DNA of 64,000 bases from Planctomycetota bacterium. GTDB taxonomy: Bacteria > Planctomycetota > Planctomycetia > Pirellulales > Pirellulaceae. The stretch covers positions 62,001-126,000 of the forward strand of contig JAPLNL010000038.1 of assembly GCA_026692905.1 (NCBI GenBank). The letters run 5' to 3'. Below are positions 57,501 through 60,369 of this stretch, piece by piece; the first letter of the stretch is position 1, and each line of letters opens with the position of its first letter. Made by a program: the position numbers and the translations under genes. The notes under the pieces are model-generated. The model was not told the DNA's origin. It made no database searches and saw only the letters and a list, made by a program, of their open reading frames with translations.

Positions 57501-58287
57501 TGCAAGAACCAATGTAGGAACAGCGGTCGTTATCGATGTTCTTCGAAACGATAGTGATGAAGATGGAACGCTGAACCGAAGCTCGGTCGTTATTGGAAGT
57601 GGACCGGACGTAGGCTCAGCAACGGTACAAACCGATGGCACGATCCGTTACTCGCCACCAGCCGGTTTCGGTGGTACTGCAACGTTGCAGTATTCGGTCC
57701 TCGACAATGACGGACTCGCAAGCAACTTTGCGTCCGTAACGATCCTGGTTGGTGGCTCGGTTCATCAGAACCCTGTCAACAACTTGGATGTGGATGCAGA
57801 TGGATTTGTTTCCCCGATCGACGTTTTGATTCTCGTCAACGACATCAATACCAACGGTTTCCGAACATTGCCAACCACGCTTGCGACGCCACCTTACCTC
57901 GATCCAAATGGGAACGGTGGCACGGACGCACTCGATGTGCTTTCGGTGATTAACTTCATCAACGAACGCGGAAATGCCGGTGCCGGAGAAGGCGAGGCTT
58001 CGATGGCTTGGCTGGGATACAGTCAAGAAATTGTTCGAACTCCATCCAAGCAAGAAATCGTAACTGAACTTCGGCGAGCAGAGTACCTGTCGAGCGTGGA
58101 AGGTCAAATCGACTTAGCTGTGTCTTCCGTAGGAAGTGAGTCGGTATACGGTCCAAGCTTGGCTGGCGAATTCGATAACGAAGACGCAGACGATTCGCTG
58201 GATAGCTATCTCGCTGGATGGACGGTCAAGCCGAAACGAACTGCAGGAGCATTGGACTCTATCTTTGCCGAAGAAGATTGGGTGTAA
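39508..58287 (+). CDS. Giant 6,259-residue surface protein with matrixin-like peptidase domain
   Basis: One uninterrupted frame of 18.8 kb from ATG 39508 (AAGGT upstream). LLCENLERRDLMAVDGP is the LEPR-XLL-type N terminus. In order: two SbsA/Ig-like domains (~45-310); a matrixin-like metzincin with H496-E-I-G-H500 and H506, followed by a possible Met-turn TNMA; a PPC-like domain (~545-680); beta-helix with a fibronectin-III-like insert (~700-1430); PPC-like domains (~1540-1900); 'FEFD' modules, four in tandem at 46,400-47,800 and more up to 53,250; a jelly-roll-like region (~3040-3270); beta-helix (~3760-3950); cadherin-like tandem repeats with LSNDSDADG and similar (~4690-6080); dockerin-like pair LDVDADGFVSPIDVL / DPNGNGGTDALDVL (~6090-6155); acidic tail ending ALDSIFAEEDWV. 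Likely exported, calcium-binding, and able to cut or process protein. Substrate unknown. Confidence 0.93.
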   Translation: MGIDASKNADRNQSSIKMRRKDFRTLLCENLERRDLMAVDGPRLLSIAPNSGEIFSTTSPNSLNESPRELVLRFDASLDPTTIQNGIRITRAGGDGAFGAASPTADVIIPPAFLNFSDPANQRVVVARFAQPLLDDLYRVEVFGVNLTSSPPATAIKDVNGLPLKTRRAGTDRDTYDFNLELGTKIVAVVPQPVTRSNTGALVQARDKVEVYFDGADRLYASDVSTGQVSPNPTVVDLSFYQLHADRGTVSNVDDVVINPTKVDYVASRNMVVLTFAQNIDQLQLNDTSFRLRIGTNEVKPSAPTTVTPATDPGSTFLTSRDLGTFASLNSLNIQEQIVNSAAFPLDFPGAPDTPGTREVDDDPAPMGPTSGNESHFLADSPDTGIGVVVQPYNFNKVNQLGVDKFGQPYFNSISPEQEQRAREIFEIYSSIAGIRFVETDSSGWTIATAPIDGVGGAIGIAGGGIARMDAAESWWDGAGPADDPTKDSWIAVATHEIGHLLGLGHSTELPPGTNMAGAYDDTVFGGEPAWLIGSPVEPVLPGVASETNLKYMFRPDSRDIDMYRFVVGAGKTGEFSAEVVAERSPNSSTLDTSISLYRENPDGTREIISTNDDYFSEDSYLKLKLAPGVYYLGVSASGNRDYNPEITDSGLGGTSEGAYSLRTSFRPLEAASITDVAGSALDGDSDGLAGGVYDFWFQAAAPNGEQTTQRRTLFVDKATGVSGGNGSRATPFLTIQAAFAAALPGDIVRLVPNGGIDGDVLTPKDNNAFEVGTGGLGNQPLRDGSTMDVPKGVTVMVDAGVLFKMGRSSIGVGSTTSSGDRSRANLQVLGTPERSVLFTSYTDESLGVDTDSLPTTPLAGDWGGVMFRNALDRAEGRNDSELQGRFVNYVGFADMRYGGGQVSIDGQNTVVTPLHMITARPTLVYNTITKSASAAMSANPDSFEETTFTTARYQAETAFTPDYSRVGPDIHGNTVTNNSVNGLFIRIETLPGQSTTGQTVSGRWDDTDIVHVMTDTLNLDGTPGGAYIEQTPPSVGGVLVASGANTIVGNLTAGTSYRYRMTFVDANGNEGVPSASTAAFVLGAGSSSIQLSNLPAATSGFVARKIYRSDNGNAFRLVADLDRSSTVLVDTAVQKAATLSAATTVARARLDASLTIDPGMVVKLQGARIVADVGSQLVAEGSETLPIVFTSRQDDRFGAGGTFDTNNDRTVSTPQPGDWGGLYFGRISTGSLDSVTVSFGGGISAIAGTFAGFNAIEVHQADVRITNSIIERNASGTGGPATANRQGAEFNTPSVIFVRGSQPIIVDNIIRNNNAPAISIDANSMTGEAVVDTGRYTGLANRNEAITENKGPLLRGNAFGGNTINGMSIRGGTLNTESIWDDTDIVHVVLSEILVPDLYVFGGLKLQSSPNESLVVKFGNGAGLTSNGRPLEIDDRIGGTLQVIGTPGFPVIATSLADDTAGAGFDPNGRAQTDTNNDGSSSVPVAGSWRSLRIDEFSNDRNVVTTTELEPAQSTGGGVNAFPSTAQYLGILAPNEKSGDDNSRLGFTISGVINNINDLDIYSFRGTAGSNIWLDIDRTNISLDSVIEIVDSNGNIIAQSDNSFEESQGLVSLYANSSAIDGRFVNAMQTSPFSPRNGGGALTNTFADFYSTNPLDPGMRVVLPGTKGTVNTYFVRVRSSNIDSRLPGVNRADLQDASKVSNGKTEGQYQLQIRLREMDEFGGSSISLADVRYATNAIEVLGMPTHSPLVGEAVELATNNNQIANALDLGNLANTDRAALSVGGDLNSLQDVDWYKFQVNQVSLQSGGLVQHLSAVIDVDYADGLGRANTSLWLFYDDQNGLGTGTTTGIRLVAFGNDSNIADDFAAPLRGSNVDDLTRGSAGVLDAFLGNIELPSGNYYLAITSNELASDYLSQLYRGDAGGNPLTRVEPVNSVTRIIEDRFGGSTNTAVGPLQTAFTGTATGATPNAVPYNLADVVLFVSQQAPGSDTSELISINALTGQQVSLVSRFPFVQDITVRGDGTIHGSRAPQTGVVQDSNSGGILAVDSAGNATTAVTAGSGIVTFEMDRTVSPPAANTAVTPATGQRNGRGMEFLGLTYPQVGGDAQFLYAVGSRAGGVTTFDAGTIQRDARNYVYKLDPTSLLAISAPQQDRAAGPPDTRLQGAGTSIVERGYIDTSRDAGGQVAPTQNAQNTTAQTIRMDNATTTTLPALLTGDKVTVRTGLDTGSPVDNTFTWVASELSATLIANTSAQRLLNPTFPPPAPTNYFSDGMSFQLDTITNSKTFEIETGRVLVNNHQQNQDIDKFSFTITNTATTPNRSMTFEFDRDATFTAGNARVIFDQANTTQLQLSTIIVDAINNPITGNNPTVPLASIGVEARLLPGTNRISLRYSSPANRDSQPGLIIGALAGANPGVANPMLVTEIVDNFPALGGGQSYDGAYFTITDRSGTSKTFEFDNDNSVLLGGPIVAIDYTAATTQQFLTQSISAAINTAFGGTVQAIFTPGSNRLKLIGDAEIVQPRDIPGRVSPISFTAQTGAVRNVGALFNNDFAAGPNYDGAQFRLDLSAAGGGPVVTYELDSNNSVIETPTLRQIVINGATTRASLNIAILNAINSTPNTTLEALVLPGTNTISIVRKDSHLAPVVSVLPLLTTPFSVNNHFVNNFPTLSGGQTYEGATFTVRSQNGTEQIFEFDNILNGVSPTTNVRVSYNSSTVTQAILSQAIATAINGVATLGVTATVSATAINVANASNLIVSATPNINPLSVATLSDTELVPIEEYYTNLDDTQVPPTASTPGAMPILVSKIDAFGMGIDASSIGTRLLLTGSSGANFTNTSTISYTQPNVVGTSLPFNFTDTALTLNTTLFNAIKAIEPLAQFVEVDRIWLPARSTFIQATTSDRGDTPSKNAVLSLPVSGLVTGLAFAGSNMYGVSDKGDLFQVGSGVFTSNSSTNNGDYIETIYNTTTNQRVQFASLVAGPRNAESSLQFSTLSAGLSKILFGIDTSGMLYAFDTLGRPAHVFPDAQWFIQTASTNPSGLAFSNLDVNLWHQSANRGTDAGHGVNIAFDGSRRSQENGGSSLYFGFDNPNDTQKQPGDWTGINNPIASFPGYDAARENTYDFPGGAKGSVVSNLIDLSNYSPGDKPTLYFNYYLKTENANDDNPGNGTYMRDAFRIFASDSTGEWQLLGTNNSQYDVTRLTGAQDELDYPFLVDPVNALNRQVSELFDAGSTFNGQTAPDTWRQARIDLSRFAGQKDLRIRFDMSTAGSFNVGVGGGLELIAVPASDIPTTTVAQRQFAVGGQTFEFDFGLMLQIPSGARLTNGDTFEVDGVTYTFSTANNTGNNVLFTANEAAETIAARIVPKLTLRGLTAAIDPATPSRVSVLNAVNPNPVLSTNLLSLGNFIADRPGVSVGTNPVLIRRDMTAIEVRDAIRVAFAQAFNAIGQKSNLNSIRVQDRSIILYKPVTNRGPLLLSGSLQGDEFGEPVSGKANTVGQGAQRGQNNRFEGVYVDDLVIGFAERGEMVTYQANSTTSVTSFSKNPRHEPAAGYAEIETGTYQVEVRRGATYGAGGAAFPTLTLASSFDTNDRSSQQLSLVAPRGSQVFDGQTFQLSNGVTIATYEYDDTSIVSGPRVGVAQGNVRVPFSSLDTAAGVGQSMRDAINSAASRSILDVTAGMSDGTVSGGTFVGKPTTSRIVNIHSTGKVAANNLGGANFGVTQFTTSTAPTGPGYILFGIDTFKLNEAGDQNRDRDQGLVMISSNIIRDVSGVGIVVDSGARISPLTPLAGALPHPGAARNLLQFNATGLVPGPVIVNNLIYSAAVGGILFSGDQRSANSVQAPVPFGRIVNNTIVGLNGAGIGINVTDNASPTLLNNIIASNAVGINVDASSSTTVIGSTLYKGNAANVGGSAVLGNKPQLLSASDPLFVNAAARNYYLASGTRAIDSSADSQNDRQEMTTVRQVLGIPDSPILAPDFDLTGQLRVDDTSVSSPDGTGANPFKDRGAYDRADFFGPVAIIQQPLDNDPDIVDVDRTNTYIRLSSGTLNSFSILLYEPEGTGPDAATVTDNSVALTENGRLLRPGVDYIFGYNASSRTIRFTPLSGFWRADSTYEVTLVNKFSYRLSMPSGSTLTDGQKITFNVGATPVVMEFDTGNGVSSGAIPVPYQTTFTPAMVAGALLKALRTSGIVGLNASAMAIDQILLSGVNSLAISPASTSLTSVAIPAITDVAQNPLQANRSSSLTQFTIVMPEVGVDYGDAMQRTASASSSGTLQSDNGARHALYPSDVPVLALGQFADADLNGTPSPAADGDDLGSAFSFSAGVPLSISNRGSTRLVVSTPVFPAVVGKTFSITDPIGKSVTFEVTNTTVWASATNYAAGVFITNGGFLYRSLVAHTSGVFATDLAAANWVLATKDTVGSNLGVNLTVGMTAQQAAAALANSIFVKAIDRGLIKGITSVQDGNAVALGGTFSHVFDLSNGVGFVQKQASGAVGIAVASDVSGLAAGQTFTIQDGSGRSVTFQFINSVIPTPLLAGNTAITLDLTAGVQTQATLAAAVLTAINDAIVAGKLRMPQATLVGSTITVNADDEDGVQFIGQFNSKTPPVTVSVTSTDTGYLDAWIDWNQDNDFDDVGEQVISTEPVIAGVNTFRVSTPTLAVSGYTTARFRLSATGGLFTTGLGIGGEVEDHMIEILRGTPPTAVDDINYQVLEDNTINISAPGILSNDSDADGDPFTVFDSNLILADGVQPLVAPRFAKSFTLNADGSFSYTPLDNFFGTLRLDGSIDYTDTFVYQVTDPRLVSSQPATVTITITPVNDRPFGTNKREPINEDNNGVAYVFSAASFGFNDPTDVPASNALLEVQILTLPPASEGVLRLGAANVTAGQAIPVALIPTLTFTPAADLNGLNRGSFTFKVRDDGGVANSGFDTSAVANTIAFDITAVNDAPSFILPTTNITLSEDPGAQNLTNFVTNVLVGPPSAADEIATQLVTFRVRALDPTRFAVQPAITPTFIGHGGNGNFTFTLAPDVNNVNSGPILVELQADDQGGPGTFPNGPLSLKRTVTINVTQVNDPPTFTISQTVFNTTEDAPRTIIPGFVSNILVGPATAVDEVANQTATPTVRAVNPLLFSSGPTLSGSGDLEFQLAPDVNSLFTDALEIVVTVKDNGTPVESASKTLTIVAAAINDAPSFVINPLKTTINVDEDNETLTNTTETVVNDFALNLRQGPVTARDEAGLESVVAQTLSYDPIIISNPSIFSQLPTIDAAGRLHFHTEANRSGSSVFVIRLRDNGLAGPPPNSNTGPTATYTINIRAVNDAPEFTIPASTTVAEDQGVATIPGFATGIRPGPATAVDESTQELTFIVTAADPSVFTVQPTIQADGTLVFQTAKDVNNNTRDSDGALLNRRIIVSLRDNGSNVSPNVNQSANQTFTLNINPVNDPPIPSVHVRPGTEDTLVSFSAASIINAASPDRPDAPGPADESAQIVRMTQIERTTDRGGVVTPVFGTGLQSDQILSFTYNPPLNYVGDDLIRYVVTDDGSPQQSATGTITIQLAPVNDPPQFIPGSDIAVQEDSVAFSAPWASAIFAGPPSAVDELNGVPPLTPAQTVSFAITTDNNALFAVLPAVSPTGVLTFTLAKDANGRAIVDVTAVDSGLGLFPDINRSAVAKLTIVANAVNDAPGFNVIGNVTVDEDSNRYTGAAIKDIVPAEGMNSTPPTGSDEVGQVISIITSNNNTSLFSVQPTVSSTGVLEFVPAQDAFGTAIVSVIARDNGANTLPNVNQSAAKTFTITLTPKNDAPIAVNDRYTTGEDTVLTVNAPGLLTNDRDVDLPNDTITVASSQSTSTLGAIVRVLPNGQFTYDSRNAAQLQRLVDGETAVDTFTYTIKDAAGVLSNLATVTVTVSGSNDNPIAVDDKFSVPFGTSQLLNVLANDRDPDTSIDPRTVEIGQLAAHGTAIAQSTGRIDYRPAAGFRGVDTFTYRVRDALGAISNEATVTVTINTPPVAVADFARTNVGTAVVIDVLRNDSDEDGTLNRSSVVIGSGPDVGSATVQTDGTIRYSPPAGFGGTATLQYSVLDNDGLASNFASVTILVGGSVHQNPVNNLDVDADGFVSPIDVLILVNDINTNGFRTLPTTLATPPYLDPNGNGGTDALDVLSVINFINERGNAGAGEGEASMAWLGYSQEIVRTPSKQEIVTELRRAEYLSSVEGQIDLAVSSVGSESVYGPSLAGEFDNEDADDSLDSYLAGWTVKPKRTAGALDSIFAEEDWV

Positions 58288-58603
58288 GTGAGCAAGGGTG
58301 CGAGCCCAATGACACTCGCGTTATCCCAACGTGAGCCGCGGGCGCTAGCCGCGACCAATGTACTTGTTCAGGGGAAATGGAACGCGGCTAGCGCCCGCGG
58401 CTCAGTAATTTGCCTGCAGCAAATGCAAAGTGAGTGCCATTGGTGGGAGTCGTTCGTTGAGAGCCTCGATGCCAAAACAGGCTGCTGATCTGTCTGAGAG
58501 GGAAAATGAATGGTGCAAGGGATGTGCCTGCTGCGATCATGCTGGTTGCATTAGAATGAGGGCTCGAACGAGCTATGCTAAGCAACAGCATTGAGGATAA
58601 CGG
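58288..58603. other. Gap after the second giant gene
   Basis: 316 bp with the long palindrome at 58332-58404 and otherwise no recognisable feature. The final bases carry GAGGA just before the next start codon. Confidence 0.5.
58332..58404. repeat. Perfect 22-bp inverted repeat, GGGCGCTAGCC family
   Basis: Arms 58332-58353 and 58383-58404 are exact reverse complements with a 29-bp spacer. The core GGGCGCTAGCC is shared with the element at 11695-11753, while the outer bases and spacer differ. Confidence 0.9.
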
Positions 58604-59032
58604 ATGACCTACACGAGAATCGCGACAGGATTAGTACCCATCGTTCTAATCTCTATCGCTTGGTCGCTTGCAGCCAAAGGCTATCTTGCCCATTATCTGG
58701 TCTTAATTGGCTTTGCCATTTTTGCTTTTCTTTGCTTGTGGGCTTGGCGAAGGACACTACTGGGCAGTTTACCAACGGGCTATCAACAGCTTGTGCAGGA
58801 AAGCTCATCCAGGATGCGAGTCCGGATCGGGCGGGCTCTAGCCGTCCTGATTGGAGTGACAATGTTGTTGCCGTTAGCAGTCGTTGGGGTGATGTATTTG
58901 AAGCCAGGAATGAGCGAGAGTTGGAAGACCTTTTCGATTTGTCTATTCCTGATCGCATGGGCATCGAAGATTCCGCTGGCGGTTCTAATCACGGAATGGC
59001 ATTTGTTCCGGGGGAGGACTGTTGGAAAGTAA
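58604..59032 (+). CDS. Small integral membrane protein, unknown function
   Basis: 142 residues from ATG 58604, preceded by GAGGA. Four hydrophobic segments are visible: ~8-25 (GLVPIVLISIAWSLAA), ~28-47 (YLVLIGFAIFAFLCLWAW), ~80-99 (LAVLIGVTMLLPLAVVGVMY) and ~109-128 (FSICLFLIAWASKIPLAVLI), with a charged loop QQLVQESSSRMRVRIGR between the second and third. No family is recognised. A longer overlapping ORF in another frame (58591-59040) has poor composition and was not chosen. The stop TAA is directly followed by GTG of a small ORF, suggesting coupled translation. Confidence 0.65.
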   Translation: MTYTRIATGLVPIVLISIAWSLAAKGYLAHYLVLIGFAIFAFLCLWAWRRTLLGSLPTGYQQLVQESSSRMRVRIGRALAVLIGVTMLLPLAVVGVMYLKPGMSESWKTFSICLFLIAWASKIPLAVLITEWHLFRGRTVGK

Positions 59033-59176
59033 GTGCCTAGTATTAACTTATCCTACGCGACAGGAACGTTAGACAACCCGGGATTTTTCATTTCTGTCGC
59101 TTTAGTCAGTTTGCTTGGTTGCGTCGGATTGGTAGCGACTCATCGACGTCGTAAGGCTTTGGCGATGAAGGTCTAA
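59033..59176 (+). CDS. Possible 47-residue membrane peptide, coupled to the upstream gene
   Basis: Opens with GTG directly after the TAA of the membrane protein gene and ends TAA 59174-59176. The peptide has a short polar start (PSINLSYATGTLDN), then PGFFISVALVSLLGCVGLVA, one hydrophobic helix, and a basic tail THRRRKALAMKV. A hydrophobic helix followed by arginines is the topology of a membrane anchor; the PGF before the helix superficially resembles archaeal PGF-CTERM tails, though here it would be a stand-alone peptide. It could be a genuine small protein or the remnant of a longer gene. No ribosome-binding site of its own is seen. Confidence 0.4.
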   Translation: MPSINLSYATGTLDNPGFFISVALVSLLGCVGLVATHRRRKALAMKV

Positions 59177-59502
59177 TCAAGCGATTCAGCAAAACAACTG
59201 GATTGCCTGCTTGGTAGATAGCTGTTTAACATGATTGAACCTATGGCTCTACCTTTGCTGTAGCCTTAACTGCGGAGCAGTGTCATTTGAGAGCCACGGA
59301 TGCAATCCGTGGTGAGCCTGGAATGAATTGTCTGAGCGTCGCGGAGCGGCGGCATTTCCGCTGAATTCCGCTCCTTGAGAGCTTTAAAACCACTGGGGCG
59401 TACTACCAGGGGTTTCGTTCGCCTAGCGAACTTTACCCAGGCTGAAAATCTCATCTCATTCGCGATTCGATCGCAGATGCAACCATTGCAACTGCCGACG
59501 AT
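59177..59502. other. Gap with a multi-hairpin repeat cluster
   Basis: No gene. Hairpins: CCACGGAT / ATCCGTGG (59294-59312, 3-base loop), AAACCACTGG / CCAGGGGTTT (59387-59415, one mismatch), GTTCGC / GCGAAC (59417-59431, 3-base loop), and further GGAGCGG / CCGCTCC-type pairing around 59343-59374. The cluster looks like an old interspersed element rather than a terminator. Confidence 0.6.
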
Positions 59503-60333
59503 TTAAATTGGGTCTTTCAAAATGCTCTCGATCAGCGGGACCAATTGGCTTTGGGCTTTGCGAGACCAGTCGAGCACCTCTTGGTGGTCCGTCACTTTCT
59601 GGACGTCTGGCGTTGCTACATTCGTGACGATAGAAAAAGCCAGAACTTTTAAGCCTAGTTGGTTGGCCAATAGAACTTCCGGGACCGTGCTCATCCCGAC
59701 CATGTCGGCTCCCAGCTTCGCGAACAATCGGTATTCAGCTCTCGTCTCGTAGTTCGGGCCCAGCGTCGCTAGATACGTACCTCGGGCCAATGCGAAGCCT
59801 TGGCGAATCGCCAGTTGCTCGGCCAAGTTGAGCAAACCTGCATCATAAGGATTGCCAGCTCGATGCGGAACGCCCATCGATGCCGCTCCACTGGCTCCCT
59901 CGCTCGCATTCACGCCGCTACGATTCATCCAGTCGATATGGTTGTCTATCAACACCACTTGGCCACTATGAAATCTTGGGTTGATCCCGCCCGAGGCGTT
60001 GGACACGATCAACGAATGGATGCCGAGTGCGTGCATACAGCGAAGCGGAAACGTCGCCTTGTCTGCCGACCAGCCTTCGTAGAGGTGCGCTCGTCCTTGC
60101 ATGGCGACAACGGGCGTTCCGCTTAGATACCCCAATACGAAATTGCCTGCGTGACCTGGTACGCGCGATTCAGGAAAGCCCGGTATCTCCGCATAAGGAA
60201 TGCGGCATGCATTATCGATTCGTTCCGCAAGCAACCCCAGGCCGCTGCCAAGAATCAGCCCGACCTTTGGCCGAAATCCACTGCTGCGATGCGATACCCA
60301 TTCGCAAGCATCTGATATTGAGCCTTCTTTCAC
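59503..60333 (-). CDS. punA: Purine nucleoside phosphorylase (trimeric type)
   Basis: 276 residues. Cleaves purine nucleosides with phosphate to base and ribose-1-phosphate in salvage. The start is GTG 60333 with a strong AAAGGAG seven bases upstream. Phosphate-site residues are S30 (LILGSGLG) and H83 in GRAHLYEG; the base-binding pair is E196 (GPNYETRAEYR) and N238 (SIVTNVA), equivalent to Glu201 and Asn243 of human PNP, which indicates preference for 6-oxopurines (inosine, guanosine). SNASGGIN and GADMVGMSTVPE are also diagnostic. It lies 36 bp downstream of the large lipoprotein gene on the same strand, so they may be co-transcribed. Confidence 0.95.
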   Translation of the reverse strand: MKEGSISDACEWVSHRSSGFRPKVGLILGSGLGLLAERIDNACRIPYAEIPGFPESRVPGHAGNFVLGYLSGTPVVAMQGRAHLYEGWSADKATFPLRCMHALGIHSLIVSNASGGINPRFHSGQVVLIDNHIDWMNRSGVNASEGASGAASMGVPHRAGNPYDAGLLNLAEQLAIRQGFALARGTYLATLGPNYETRAEYRLFAKLGADMVGMSTVPEVLLANQLGLKVLAFSIVTNVATPDVQKVTDHQEVLDWSRKAQSQLVPLIESILKDPI

Positions 60334-60369
60334 CGCGATCTCCTTTGGCTTTTTTCTGTTGTGTCCGCA

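Noticed and set aside
58591-59040. 149-aa ORF overlapping the small membrane protein gene
   Set aside because: Poor composition and no start signal, whereas ATG 58604 has GAGGA upstream and gives clean membrane helices.
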